Origin: Chitinophagaceae bacterium
Lineage (GTDB): Bacteria; Bacteroidota; Bacteroidia; Chitinophagales; Chitinophagaceae
Assembly (NCBI GenBank): GCA_004322425.1
Contig: SCVJ01000028.1
Span: 1 to 64,000 of the forward strand
Direction: 5' to 3'
DNA: 64,000 bases
The notes beneath the pieces are model-generated. The model saw nothing but the letters and a program-made list of their open reading frames with translations, had not been told where the DNA came from and did no database searches. A program made the translations under genes and the position numbers. Below, piece by piece: positions 1 to 9,023 of the stretch. Numbering within the stretch: the stretch's first letter is position 1; each line of letters begins with the position of its first letter.

Positions 1-434
1 CCAACTTTTAACTGTGTCATCTCCGCTTGTTTTGTAAGTTGATACACAAAAGCGGAACCTAGTGTAATTATTAACCAATCAGCATCTTTCAAAAATTTAT
101 GTGCTTTTTTTTGCGACAAATTGATATTATCCAAACAATTTTTTTTGTCAACATCACCAAATTGTGAATGGTGTTTCCAGCTAAACCAAACTTCATTTAA
201 ATGAAATAAATCTTTTTCTTTGTACTGTTTGTTTGCAATATATCCCAACAAATTGTCACAAACACTTTCAGGATTAAATAAAATGCCGTGTGGATTTTGA
301 TGGACTGAAAATTTTGCAGTAGCTAAGGAATTACCAATGTGTTCTGTAAAACAAGAGCCAATCAATAAAATTTTATCAGCATAGCTTAACTTCTGATTTG
401 GCTTTTCAATTTGTATTGGTAAATGAAACTGCAT
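1..434 (-). CDS. GSCFA domain protein (3' part outside window)
   Basis: The frame is open from an ATG at 434 down to the window edge, so only the N-terminal ~144 residues are seen. About 20 residues in is the motif LLIGSCFTEHIGNSL, which contains the Gly-Ser-Cys-Phe-Ala/Thr block that names the GSCFA family; this family has an SGNH-hydrolase-like fold and no well established substrate. Further blocks such as NPHGILFNP fit the same family. It lies 29 bases downstream of the HMG-CoA lyase stop on the same strand and may be cotranscribed. The family call is fairly sure; the biochemical role is unknown. Confidence 0.8.
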   Translation of the reverse strand, partial: MQFHLPIQIEKPNQKLSYADKILLIGSCFTEHIGNSLATAKFSVHQNPHGILFNPESVCDNLLGYIANKQYKEKDLFHLNEVWFSWKHHSQFGDVDKKNCLDNINLSQKKAHKFLKDADWLIITLGSAFVYQLTKQAEMTQLKV

Positions 435-463
435 TTAGAATTCTACTTTTTATAATAACAAGA

Positions 464-1324
464 TTAATTAGCAAATATTTCAGAAGCAAGTTGAATACTT
501 TGATTCAGTGCATCCTGATTAAATTGTAACGGTATATTATTTTTCTCTAAATAGGAAATCATAAATTCGGTATTCATGTTTCCAACTAAATCATTACCAG
601 CCATGGGGCATCCACCAAAACCCTTCAGCGCTCCATCAAACCGAAAACAACCTGCACGATATGCTGCTTCAAATTTTTCTCCCCAATTTAATGGGGTCGA
701 ATGTAAGTGCACTCCTATTTCAATTTTCGAAAATTCTGAAATTAAAGAACTCATCATTTCATTAACTTGAGCTGCAGTTGCAATTCCCACAGTATCGGCA
801 ATTGAAATAGTTTTGATACCCAGTTGATGTAATTTGTTAACCCACTTAAATACTATTTCATTGTTAAATTTCTCTCCATATGGATTTCCAAATCCCATCG
901 AAATATAAATTACCAATTCTTTACTTTTTACATGACAAATACTTTGAATAGCCTCGACAGTTTTCAATGATTCCTCAATGGTTGAATTTGTATTACGTTT
1001 TTGAAAAATTTCTGAAACGGAAAAAGGAAATCCCAAATAAGTTATTTCGTCGAATTCTACCGCTTCTGTTGCTCCGCGTATGTTTGCAACAATGGCGAGT
1101 AATTTAGAAATTGAATTATCTAATTGAAGATGGGGAATAATTTTTTTCGTATCCGCCATTTGCGGAATTGCTTTTTCAGAAACAAAACTTCCGAAGTCAA
1201 TTGTGTGAAATCCAATTTGAATTAACGAATTTAGGTATTCAATTTTTTTTTCTGATGGAATAAATTGTTTCCAACCTTGCATGGCATCTCTGGGACATTC
1301 AATAAGTTTAATTTTTTTGTTCAT
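464..1324 (-). CDS. Hydroxymethylglutaryl-CoA lyase family protein
   Basis: A 286-residue TIM-barrel lyase of the HMGL-like family, predicted to cleave 3-hydroxy-3-methylglutaryl-CoA to acetoacetate and acetyl-CoA, the last step of leucine breakdown. Visible active-site elements are Arg12-Asp13 in ECPRDAMQG, the metal-binding His206-x-His208 in VHLHS, and Cys239 in the GFGGCPMAG signature. The N-terminal motif reads CPRDAMQ rather than the common PRDGLQ. The ATG overlaps the rlmB stop as ATGA, so translation is probably coupled. Close relatives (isopropylmalate or homocitrate synthases) are longer and lack this Cys signature, so HMG-CoA lyase is the best call. Confidence 0.85.
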   Translation of the reverse strand: MNKKIKLIECPRDAMQGWKQFIPSEKKIEYLNSLIQIGFHTIDFGSFVSEKAIPQMADTKKIIPHLQLDNSISKLLAIVANIRGATEAVEFDEITYLGFPFSVSEIFQKRNTNSTIEESLKTVEAIQSICHVKSKELVIYISMGFGNPYGEKFNNEIVFKWVNKLHQLGIKTISIADTVGIATAAQVNEMMSSLISEFSKIEIGVHLHSTPLNWGEKFEAAYRAGCFRFDGALKGFGGCPMAGNDLVGNMNTEFMISYLEKNNIPLQFNQDALNQSIQLASEIFAN

Positions 1325-2088
1325 GCTTTTAACCGCTGCTTCATAACCTCATAAAGAATAATCCCTGCTGCAACAGAAACATTCAACGATTCAGAATCGT
1401 CACGCATGGTTATTTTAATACTCTCATCACAAATTTTTAGTAATGCTGGAAATACACCTTTATCCTCGCTACCAAGTACAATTGCACAAGGTTCATTGAA
1501 AGCACATGCTTCAACTTTCAAAGATGCATTCATATCACTGGCAAATACGTTGATCCCATTTAAATGAAGATCATCAACAGCTTTCATTAAACTGTTCACT
1601 CGGCAAACAGGAATTTTTTCTAATGCACCAGCTGAAGTCAATATAGCATCTTCGTTTAAAGCTCCTACTCCTTTTTCAGGAATTATAATTGCATGTACTC
1701 CGCAGCTATAAGCTGTTCGGGCAATGCCGCCAATATTTCTAATATCTGTAATCCCATCGAGGATCAATAAAAAAGGAACCTCTCCATTTTCCACTACTTG
1801 AGAAATAACATCCTGTAAATTCAGATATTGAACTTTGGCAATTTGAGCAATGCATCCTTCGTGATTTTCTACATTGAAACTATTCAGTTTTACTGTTGGC
1901 ACAAAGTTTACAGGAATGCTAAAAGGAAATGCTAACTTTTTAATTGTATTTATCACATTGGCATCAACTTTTGTATCAAGATAAATCCGATCCAACTGTT
2001 GCCCGGTTTGCAATGCTTTGATAACTGCATTTCTGCCAACTACTAATGTATTTTTTTTGGGTCGCTGAGGGTGTCTGAAGTTTTTCAC
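1321..2088 (-). CDS. rlmB: 23S rRNA 2'-O-methyltransferase, RlmB/TrmH (SpoU) family
   Basis: A SPOUT-class methyltransferase predicted to methylate a guanosine ribose in 23S rRNA. It has an N-terminal substrate-binding domain (VVGRNAVIKAL) and a C-terminal SpoU domain with motif 1 (LDGITDIRNIGGIART), motif 2 around IVLGSEDKG and motif 3 (SLNVSVAAGIILYEV). There is no ATG at the 5' end. I chose the GTG at 2088; TTG codons at 2091 and 2103 are alternatives. The 2103 start would lie inside the T-tract of the terminator that follows metK. The gene overlaps HMG-CoA lyase by 4 bases. A tRNA Gm18 methylase is less likely because of the extra N-terminal domain. Confidence 0.85.
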   Translation of the reverse strand: MKNFRHPQRPKKNTLVVGRNAVIKALQTGQQLDRIYLDTKVDANVINTIKKLAFPFSIPVNFVPTVKLNSFNVENHEGCIAQIAKVQYLNLQDVISQVVENGEVPFLLILDGITDIRNIGGIARTAYSCGVHAIIIPEKGVGALNEDAILTSAGALEKIPVCRVNSLMKAVDDLHLNGINVFASDMNASLKVEACAFNEPCAIVLGSEDKGVFPALLKICDESIKITMRDDSESLNVSVAAGIILYEVMKQRLKA

Positions 2089-2101
2089 CAAACAAAGAAA
2101 C

Positions 2102-2134
2102 AAAAAAACCTGCTAGTGTTGGCACTAACAGGTT
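2102..2134 (-). terminator. Intrinsic terminator after metK
   Basis: On the minus strand a 12-base-pair hairpin with one mismatch (arms at 2107-2118 and 2123-2134, loop of 4) is followed by seven T residues. It sits between the metK stop and the start of rlmB and almost touches the possible rlmB start codons. Confidence 0.8.
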
Positions 2135-2156
2135 AAAATCATTGAAGTTTTTGAAA

Positions 2157-3434
2157 TTATATACCGAATTCTTTTTTTACAGCATTTATCATATCTGTTT
2201 TTTCCCAAGTAAATAATTCTACTTGTACTTTCTTCTCATTAGCTTTCCCCTTGTTGAAAATTTTAGTAACAATTTTCGGTTCTCTTCCCATGTGGCCGTA
2301 TGCTGCTGTTTCTGAGTAGATTGGATTACGCAATTTAAGTCGTTGCTCAATTGCATAAGGACGCATATCAAATATTTTTTCGACTTTTTTGGCAATCTCT
2401 CCATCACTCAATTTTACTTTGGCAGTTCCTTTGGTATCAATAAATAAACCGCAGGGTTTGGCAACGCCAATGGCATAAGAAACTTGTACGAGAACTTCGT
2501 CGCAAAGGCCAGCAGCCACTAAATTTTTTGCAATATGACGTGTTGCATAAGCTGCACTACGGTCAACTTTACTAGGGTCTTTACCACTAAATGCGCCACC
2601 ACCGTGAGCTCCTTTTCCTCCGTAAGTATCTACAATTATTTTCCTACCAGTTAAGCCAGTATCGCCATGTGGGCCACCAATCACAAACTTTCCGGTGGGA
2701 TTAATATGGTAAACAATTTTATCACTAAATAATTTTTGAATAGAAGTTTTCAATTGCTTTTTTACGCGTGGAATGATTACCTCAATAATATCTTTTCGAA
2801 TTTGAGCAAGCATTTTCTTGTCGTTATCAAATGGATCATGTTGAGTAGAAACGACAATAGTGTCAATTCGAGTAGGAATATTATTATCATCGTATTCAAT
2901 AGTTACCTGACTTTTAGCATCAGGTCTTAAATATTTTAATTCTTTTCCAGCACGACGAGTTTTAGATAATTCCAATAAAATTTTATGCGCCAAATCCAAA
3001 GCCAATGGCATAAAATTATCAGTTTCTCTTGTGGCATAGCCAAACATCATGCCTTGATCGCCGGCACCTTGAGCATTAGCTTTTGCTTCAAAACTCAATG
3101 CTTTTGTTGTTCTATCAACACCCCGATTAATATCTGCACTTTGTTCATGAATAGCAGAAAGAATGCCACAGCTATTTGCTTCAAACATATATTCGGCCTT
3201 GGTATATCCAATTTCACGAATTACGTTACGTGCAATTTCTTGAACATCTAAGTATGTTTTTGATTTTACTTCTCCTGCAAGAATAACCTGACCGGTGGTT
3301 ACCAATGTTTCGCACGCTACTTTACTTTGAGGATCATAAGCAAGAAAATTGTCAATCAGCGCATCACTAATTTGATCTGCTAATTTATCAGGATGACCTT
3401 CAGAAACACTTTCAGATGTAAATAAATAGGGCAT
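2157..3434 (-). CDS. metK: S-adenosylmethionine synthetase
   Basis: Makes S-adenosylmethionine from methionine and ATP in the cytoplasm. The 425-residue protein carries the family landmarks: [14 protein letters not shown] at the N-terminus, [12 protein letters not shown] near the middle and [16 protein letters not shown] in the C-terminal half. It is slightly longer than the ~385-residue enterobacterial enzyme, as in other Bacteroidota. The start is an ATG; a TATTTTTG box lies about 40 bases upstream (3474-3481 complement), and a strong terminator follows the gene, so it is probably a single-gene transcript. Confidence 0.97.
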   Translation of the reverse strand: MPYLFTSESVSEGHPDKLADQISDALIDNFLAYDPQSKVACETLVTTGQVILAGEVKSKTYLDVQEIARNVIREIGYTKAEYMFEANSCGILSAIHEQSADINRGVDRTTKALSFEAKANAQGAGDQGMMFGYATRETDNFMPLALDLAHKILLELSKTRRAGKELKYLRPDAKSQVTIEYDDNNIPTRIDTIVVSTQHDPFDNDKKMLAQIRKDIIEVIIPRVKKQLKTSIQKLFSDKIVYHINPTGKFVIGGPHGDTGLTGRKIIVDTYGGKGAHGGGAFSGKDPSKVDRSAAYATRHIAKNLVAAGLCDEVLVQVSYAIGVAKPCGLFIDTKGTAKVKLSDGEIAKKVEKIFDMRPYAIEQRLKLRNPIYSETAAYGHMGREPKIVTKIFNKGKANEKKVQVELFTWEKTDMINAVKKEFGI

Positions 3435-3473
3435 AAAATGGGTTTAGTTTTTTATTATTTTAGAAAATACTTT

Positions 3474-3481
3474 CAAAAATA
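3474..3481 (-). promoter_or_regulatory. Candidate -7 box for metK
   Basis: The minus strand reads TATTTTTG, matching the Bacteroidota TAnnTTTG element, about 40 bases before the metK ATG. No clear TTTG -33 box is present at the usual spacing. Confidence 0.4.
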
Positions 3482-3490
3482 AGTACTTCG

Positions 3491-4948
3491 TTAAAGTTTT
3501 GAGTAAACGATTCTTAATCTCATTTTTTGTGAACTGTGATTTCCTCCTCCAAGACGAACACGTCCAACACCTAACGAAGAATTAACTGGAATAAACTCTG
3601 TTACAAAAGCACCTGAGTTGTAAGCATTTTCTAATCTAATTTCATTTTGTACAAATTGGTGTGCTTGTAACCTAAACGTGTGCAGTGGTTCTTTTTTAGT
3701 TAATATATTTTGAACATATCTTGTAATGTTGAACTTCCATTGACGAATAGGATTTCCAGAAGCGTCTACCATATTTTTCCCAAACATCCCAAATAGTTGT
3801 TGTCCCATTCCAGTGTTATCAGGTACAAAATCGTAAGGCACTACTTTATACTTGTTGCGGATGGAATCAAATACATCGAGATAAAGTGCTTGAGGGGCAA
3901 TAAACGTTTTATCCGAAACATCATAAATCTGCTCCATTGTTAAATCTGCTCTATGTATAATTCTATTCGTTAAATTTTTAAGCGCAGGAATTTTTAGAAT
4001 GCCATAACTGCCTGGAGCATTTATCAAATAAAGATGATCGTCGGGAGTTGTTCCTCCTTGTGATGCCATGATTGGAGAACCTGTAAAATTTCTATCTATA
4101 AAGTTATGATGAGCAGAAAACCCTGTGTAACTAAAATAGCTTACGGTTGTGTCCTGCTTTCCATTTTTAGTGTAGCGATAATAAATAGCCAATTTGGTAT
4201 TAGGACTTGTTGCCAAACCAAAAGACATTAACGCATTTCCTCCAAAAGCTGCATCAGTTTCTATAGCAAATCCTTTGAAATATGTTTTAAAGGCTGAATC
4301 TGAAGCATACGCAGTAAGTGTATCATAACCAGTAAGTAATCTTCTACCAAAAGTATTATCCAATTTAATCCTTAATTGATTAATAGTTGTATCCTTAAAA
4401 GCTTTTACGCTATCGTTTAGCTCATACGGATAAAAATTTTTGGTTCCCAATAAACCACCATTGGTAAAATACTGTTGCCTTACTTGATAAAAAGAATCTG
4501 TCCGAAAGGTATTAGTTTGTGCTAATTCGAAAACTTTAACACGTTGCTGTACCGTAGTATCTCCGTACGTGCCTTGCCAACCAAGCACCAATACACATGA
4601 ATCAAAATGGAGACTATCTGGATTAAGAATTTCAGAAAATTTCCATTTATAATAATTAGGTTTTAGCTCCAGAAATATTTTTGCATTTGTTTTTCCAAAC
4701 AAAGGGTCATTAGAAATACTGCCTAATAAATGTCCATCCATTCTACTAATTCCAAAGGAATCATTGGTAGCTGTAAATAAGTTATTATAGGCTTCTACAG
4801 TGATGGTTGTATCAAAAGTATTAATTCCATCCACGCCAGGGATAATGTCACCACCCAATGCTGTTGATTCATTAATCTTTTTACAAGAAATAAAAACAAT
4901 ACTTATAAGAATCAAAAATGATAAAGAGGTAACAATTTTTTTTTGCAC
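3491..4948 (-). CDS. DUF4270 family lipoprotein
   Basis: A 485-residue envelope protein. The N-terminus is a lipoprotein signal peptide with Cys22 in VFISCKK. The region after it (ALGGDIIPGVDGINTFDTTI) matches the start of the DUF4270 family of Bacteroidota. No enzymatic motif is visible; much of the chain is beta-rich with repeated Ser/Thr/Asp. The start appears to be GTG, as no in-frame ATG precedes the signal peptide. It begins 27 bases after the starch-synthase-like gene stop, so the two probably form an operon. Function is unknown; a surface-associated structural or binding role is inference. Confidence 0.8.
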   Translation of the reverse strand: MQKKIVTSLSFLILISIVFISCKKINESTALGGDIIPGVDGINTFDTTITVEAYNNLFTATNDSFGISRMDGHLLGSISNDPLFGKTNAKIFLELKPNYYKWKFSEILNPDSLHFDSCVLVLGWQGTYGDTTVQQRVKVFELAQTNTFRTDSFYQVRQQYFTNGGLLGTKNFYPYELNDSVKAFKDTTINQLRIKLDNTFGRRLLTGYDTLTAYASDSAFKTYFKGFAIETDAAFGGNALMSFGLATSPNTKLAIYYRYTKNGKQDTTVSYFSYTGFSAHHNFIDRNFTGSPIMASQGGTTPDDHLYLINAPGSYGILKIPALKNLTNRIIHRADLTMEQIYDVSDKTFIAPQALYLDVFDSIRNKYKVVPYDFVPDNTGMGQQLFGMFGKNMVDASGNPIRQWKFNITRYVQNILTKKEPLHTFRLQAHQFVQNEIRLENAYNSGAFVTEFIPVNSSLGVGRVRLGGGNHSSQKMRLRIVYSKL

Positions 4949-4975
4949 AAAAAATAAAATTTAAATTAAATGGGA

Positions 4976-5791
4976 TTAATGAGCCGCAAGATCGTTATAC
5001 AATTGTAAATAGTCTGTTAAATCAGAATTTTCGGTATATAATAAAGTTTTTTTACCGCGAACTTTTGTAAACTCTTCTTTCAATTTTTTATCAATTTTTT
5101 CGGCTCCAAAAGTAATAGCATCAGCATAAGTAGCACCGCCGCGTAACATAGCCACATTATTTCTGTCTTTGAATACTTCTAAATCCTTTTCCTTTATAGT
5201 AGCATGAATAAGCGCCCGCTTCATAAAGCTAGTAGACAATTTTTCGCTAAATGTTGTTTGACCAATTGTATAAACTACTTTGCTATGAGAAAAAACAGGC
5301 TCCTTTTTGTACACTGTTTTTAAATAAGCAGGAATTAGACCTGTCATCCATCCACTGCAATGGATAATATCTGGAGGCCATCCAAATTTCTTTATTGTTT
5401 CTAAAGCCCCTTTACAAAAGAAAACGGTTCTAAGATCATTGTCATCATACCACTTTTCATTTTCATCAGCATACACAAACTTTCTTTTGAAAAGATCTTC
5501 ATTCTCCAAAAAATAAATCTGTAACCGAGCATTGGGAAGAGAAGCCACTTTTATTCGTAGAGGTAAATCGTCATTTTCAATGGAGACATTAATACCTGAT
5601 AAGCGAACTACTTCGTGCAATCTATGTCTGCGTTCATTAATAACTCCAAACCGTGGCATAATGCATCGAACTTCCAAACCAGATTCGTTCGATTTAATGG
5701 CCAATCGATTAATCATTTCACTTAATTCGGATAATTCCAAATAAGGCGACATTTCATTAGCAATAAATAAAATTCTCTTTTTTGCTGTCAT
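4976..5791 (-). CDS. Glycogen/starch synthase-like protein, N-terminal GT5 domain only
   Basis: A 271-residue protein resembling the N-terminal Rossmann half of GT5 starch/glycogen synthases: it opens with RILFIANEMSPYLELSELSEM, continues with EVRCIMPRFGVINERRH, and has a DIIHCSGWMTGLIPAYLKT segment. Full GlgA is about 480 residues and has a second, nucleotide-sugar-binding GT1-like half; that half is absent here. The chain ends cleanly at a stop with the DUF4270 gene following, so this is the natural length of a short family seen in Bacteroidota rather than obvious truncation. Catalytic activity alone is doubtful. Confidence 0.75.
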   Translation of the reverse strand: MTAKKRILFIANEMSPYLELSELSEMINRLAIKSNESGLEVRCIMPRFGVINERRHRLHEVVRLSGINVSIENDDLPLRIKVASLPNARLQIYFLENEDLFKRKFVYADENEKWYDDNDLRTVFFCKGALETIKKFGWPPDIIHCSGWMTGLIPAYLKTVYKKEPVFSHSKVVYTIGQTTFSEKLSTSFMKRALIHATIKEKDLEVFKDRNNVAMLRGGATYADAITFGAEKIDKKLKEEFTKVRGKKTLLYTENSDLTDYLQLYNDLAAH

Positions 5792-5830
5792 AATGAACTC
5801 CTTTGGTTTTTCGAAAAATCAAGATGGGTG

Positions 5831-5838
5831 CAAAGGTA
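5831..5838 (-). promoter_or_regulatory. Candidate -7 box for the starch-synthase-like gene
   Basis: The minus strand reads TACCTTTG, a full match to TAnnTTTG, about 40 bases upstream of the ATG at 5791. A TTTG lies 24 bases further upstream, longer than the usual 19-21. Confidence 0.5.
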
Positions 5839-5956
5839 ACTATTTTATGCTAAAATTTAGCTCAAAATAGCTCTTGCTAAATTGGAAGCTCCTTGTTATT
5901 GATTGAATTGATCTTATTCTACTATTTTTTAAGATTTCCGTTTGTAGCTTCTCCCC

Positions 5957-5964
5957 TATTTTTG
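5957..5964 (+). promoter_or_regulatory. Candidate -7 box for the flippase-like gene
   Basis: TATTTTTG matches TAnnTTTG and lies about 30 bases upstream of the ATG at 5994. No well-spaced TTTG -33 element is seen. Confidence 0.45.
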
Positions 5965-5993
5965 TTTCACTTTTAAGAAACACAAATGCAGAA

Positions 5994-7010
5994 ATGAAAA
6001 AAAATATTTTTACAATACTTCAATATATTTCATTTCTAGGTTTTGGTATTTTTTTGGTTTGGTGGTCCGTTAAAAATATTGACGCTGCCGGATGGAATGA
6101 TATAAAAAATTCATTAGCCAAAGTCAAATATTATTACATTTTTCCTGTGGCTGGTTTATTACTACTCAGCCATTGGATTAGAGCACTGCGTTGGCGATTG
6201 CTTATGGAACCATTGGGCTATCATCCCAAAAAAGTAAATACTTTTTTTGCCACGATGATTGGCTATTTAGCAAACCTTGCCGTGCCTCGTCTTGGCGAAG
6301 TTTTGAAGTGTACCATCATTGCTCGATATGATAATGTTCCGGCACAAAAACTGATTGGTACAATGCTCCTTGAAAGAATCGTTGATGTTATATGCTTGAT
6401 CATTGTTTTTGTAATTATACTAATAACCCAATCGGATTTAATGACTAGTTTCTTTCAAGAAATTTTTCAATTTCAGAATAATGGAGCAGCTACAGATAAC
6501 CTGAGTCCATTGGTAATAATTGTACTCGTCCTTATTTTTTTTACAATTTTAGCTTGGATTTTATTTAAAAAATTCTCTAAAACTTTAATAGTAATTAAAC
6601 TTACTCATTTGCTACAAGGTGTATGGCAGGGGCTTATGAGCATCCATTATGTTCAAAAAAAGAAACTTTTTTTTGTTCAAACTTTACTCATGTGGTTTAT
6701 GTATTATGCAAGTACACACATCGGTTTTTGGGCACTTGAAGAAACAAAACATTTTGGTACCAATCAGGCGTTGGCAGTTTTAGCATTTGGAAGTATTGGA
6801 TTAATTATTACTCCCGGAGGCCTCGGAGGATATCCGTTTATGGTACAGCAAACTTTATTATTATATGGATTAACTTCTAGTATTGGATGGGCTTTCGGCA
6901 TGCTGACTTGGTTGGCACAGACTGTTGTTGTAGTAATTTTTGGATTGCTTAGTTTTGTCTTACTTCCTTATTTCAACAAAAATAAAAATGCGGCAACCAG
7001 AAAAGATTGA
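5994..7010 (+). CDS. Lysylphosphatidylglycerol synthase TM-domain (UPF0104) membrane protein
   Basis: A 338-residue polytopic inner-membrane protein with about eight hydrophobic segments. It matches the flippase-like transmembrane domain family (LPG_synthase_TM, formerly UPF0104): the block NTFFATMIGYLANLAVPRLGE and the LGGYPFMVQQTLLL region near the C-terminus are characteristic. It lacks the soluble lysyl-transferase domain of MprF, so it is probably a lipid-related membrane protein rather than an aminoacyl transferase. Its 3' end overlaps the start of rfaE2 by 23 bases, suggesting translational coupling. The substrate is unknown. Confidence 0.75.
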   Translation: MKKNIFTILQYISFLGFGIFLVWWSVKNIDAAGWNDIKNSLAKVKYYYIFPVAGLLLLSHWIRALRWRLLMEPLGYHPKKVNTFFATMIGYLANLAVPRLGEVLKCTIIARYDNVPAQKLIGTMLLERIVDVICLIIVFVIILITQSDLMTSFFQEIFQFQNNGAATDNLSPLVIIVLVLIFFTILAWILFKKFSKTLIVIKLTHLLQGVWQGLMSIHYVQKKKLFFVQTLLMWFMYYASTHIGFWALEETKHFGTNQALAVLAFGSIGLIITPGGLGGYPFMVQQTLLLYGLTSSIGWAFGMLTWLAQTVVVVIFGLLSFVLLPYFNKNKNAATRKD

Positions 7011-7476
7011 TCTAAAAATTTATGAATTAAAATCGCTTCTTCAATGTGTAGCGAAATGGAGACTGCTTGGAAAAACAGTTGGATTTACAAATGGTTGTTT
7101 TGATATTTTACACAAAGGTCATATTTTTTCACTTTCAGAAGCAGCTAAAGAAGTCGACTATTTAATTGTTGCAATTAATTCTGACAATTCAGTAAAAAAA
7201 TTAAAAGGCCCTGATAGACCCATTAATGCTGAACAAACAAGAGCATTAATTGTTGCTTCTTTATTAATGGTTGATGCTGTAATTATTTTTGATGAAGAGA
7301 ATCCACTTGAACTTATTAAATTAATTCAACCCGATGTTTTAATAAAAGGCAATGATTATACGTTGGATAAAATTGCCGGAGCCAAGGAAGTAATAGCTGC
7401 CGGCGGAAAAGTAGTTCTCAATCCTATATTAGAAAATTATTCCACAACAAACATTATTGAACAAGCAACAAAATAG
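6988..7476 (+). CDS. rfaE2: D-glycero-beta-D-manno-heptose 1-phosphate adenylyltransferase
   Basis: A 162-residue nucleotidyltransferase that activates heptose-1-phosphate with ATP to ADP-heptose for LPS core synthesis. The hallmark GFTNGCFDILHKGH (His42/His45 of the HxGH site) and the GPDRPIN and IKGNDYT blocks match the cytidylyltransferase-like domain of HldE. The kinase half of HldE is not present, so this is the free-standing RfaE2 form. The in-frame ATG at 6988 gives the expected family start; an ATG 48 bases earlier would only add hydrophobic residues read from the overlapping gene. It overlaps the upstream membrane-protein gene. Confidence 0.88.
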   Translation: MRQPEKIDLKIYELKSLLQCVAKWRLLGKTVGFTNGCFDILHKGHIFSLSEAAKEVDYLIVAINSDNSVKKLKGPDRPINAEQTRALIVASLLMVDAVIIFDEENPLELIKLIQPDVLIKGNDYTLDKIAGAKEVIAAGGKVVLNPILENYSTTNIIEQATK

Positions 7477-7480
7477 TTTT

Positions 7481-9004
7481 ATGAATTTTTTACAAACTCT
7501 TGGAATTAAAGAAAACAACTTTGGTGCATCTAGCGGAACTATTTGGATAGAAACTAAAGGCAATTGTATTTCGTCTCACTCTCCTGTCGATGGAAAGTTA
7601 ATTGGAAAAATTAATAGTGTAGAAAAAGAAAATTATGAACAACTCATTTCTACTGCTGCAAAATCCTTTACTCAATGGCGAATGACTCCAGCTCCTCAAA
7701 GAGGCGAAATTGTTCGTCAAATTGGCGATGCTCTCAGAAAAAATAAAGAACCACTCGGCAAATTAGTTTCTTATGAAATGGGAAAAAGTTTGCAGGAAGG
7801 TTATGGCGAAGTTCAAGAAATGATTGACATCTGTGATTTTGCTGTTGGACTTTCTCGCCAACTATACGGATTAAGTATGCATAGCGAACGTCCTCATCAT
7901 AGAATGTATGAACAGTGGCACCCATTGGGTATTGTTGGAATAATTTCAGCTTTCAACTTTCCTGTTGCCGTTTGGAGTTGGAACGCAATGCTTGCATTGG
8001 TTTGTGGAAATGTTTGCGTTTGGAAACCCTCTGAAAAAACACCACTATGCGCAATTGCTTGTCAAAATATTATAAAAGAAGTCTTAACTAAAAATAATCT
8101 ACCCGAAGGAATTTGTACTTTAATAATTGGAGGAAGAGAAGTTGGTGAATGGATGTCAAACGACAATCGAATTCCATTAATATCTGCAACGGGTTCTACA
8201 AGAATGGGTAAAGAAGTTGCACAAGCCGTTGGAAAAAGGCTAGGCAGATCACTTTTAGAATTGGGCGGTAATAATGCAATCATCATTTCTAAAAATGCTG
8301 ATTTAGATATCGCCATTTTGGGAGCTGTATTTGGAGCCGTGGGTACAGCTGGGCAACGTTGTACAACTACAAGGCGATTAATTATTCAAGAAGAAGTTTA
8401 CGATACTGTTAAAAATAAATTGATAACTGCTTATAAACAACTTTCTATTGGTGATCCAATGGACGAAAAAAATCATGTGGGTCCATTAATTGATAAAGAT
8501 GCAATTAAAATGTATTTGCATGCAATTGAAGAATGTAAAAAAGAAGGAGGAAAATTTATTGTTGAAGGTGGTGTAATTACAGGAGCAGGTTTTGAAAGTG
8601 GTTGTTATGTCAAACCTTGTATTGCAGAAGTAGAATCAACTTTTAAAATTGTTCAGCATGAAACCTTTGCTCCGATTCTTTATTTATTAAAATATTCCAC
8701 AACTGTTGAAGCAATTGCTTTACAAAACAATGTACCGCAAGGGTTGTCCTCCGCAATTATGACGAATGATTTAAAAGAAGCTGAATTATTTTTATCCGTA
8801 GCCGGTAGCGATTGTGGTATTGCCAATGTAAATATTGGTACAAGTGGGGCTGAAATTGGTGGTGCTTTTGGTGGAGAAAAAGAAACCGGTGGCGGTAGAG
8901 AAAGTGGTAGCGATGCTTGGAAAAATTATATGCGTCGCCAAACGAATACTATTAATTATAGCAACACACTTCCTTTGGCTCAAGGAATAAAATTTGATAT
9001 TTAA
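7481..9004 (+). CDS. amaB: Aldehyde dehydrogenase, ALDH7 type (alpha-aminoadipic semialdehyde dehydrogenase)
   Basis: A 507-residue NAD(P)-dependent aldehyde dehydrogenase. Asn159 (AFNFPVAVW), Glu260 (LLELGGNN) and the nucleophile Cys294 (GQRCTTTR) are all in place. The C-terminus (GGGRESGSDAWKNYMRR then a NYS..LPLAQGIKF tail) is typical of the ALDH7/antiquitin group, which oxidises alpha-aminoadipic semialdehyde in lysine breakdown. The ATG at 7481 is preferred over a TTG 24 bases upstream inside rfaE2; this leaves a 4-base gap. The subfamily call is good; in vivo substrate is inferred. Confidence 0.85.
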   Translation: MNFLQTLGIKENNFGASSGTIWIETKGNCISSHSPVDGKLIGKINSVEKENYEQLISTAAKSFTQWRMTPAPQRGEIVRQIGDALRKNKEPLGKLVSYEMGKSLQEGYGEVQEMIDICDFAVGLSRQLYGLSMHSERPHHRMYEQWHPLGIVGIISAFNFPVAVWSWNAMLALVCGNVCVWKPSEKTPLCAIACQNIIKEVLTKNNLPEGICTLIIGGREVGEWMSNDNRIPLISATGSTRMGKEVAQAVGKRLGRSLLELGGNNAIIISKNADLDIAILGAVFGAVGTAGQRCTTTRRLIIQEEVYDTVKNKLITAYKQLSIGDPMDEKNHVGPLIDKDAIKMYLHAIEECKKEGGKFIVEGGVITGAGFESGCYVKPCIAEVESTFKIVQHETFAPILYLLKYSTTVEAIALQNNVPQGLSSAIMTNDLKEAELFLSVAGSDCGIANVNIGTSGAEIGGAFGGEKETGGGRESGSDAWKNYMRRQTNTINYSNTLPLAQGIKFDI

Positions 9005-9023
9005 TCTTACTCAAAATCCAAAT

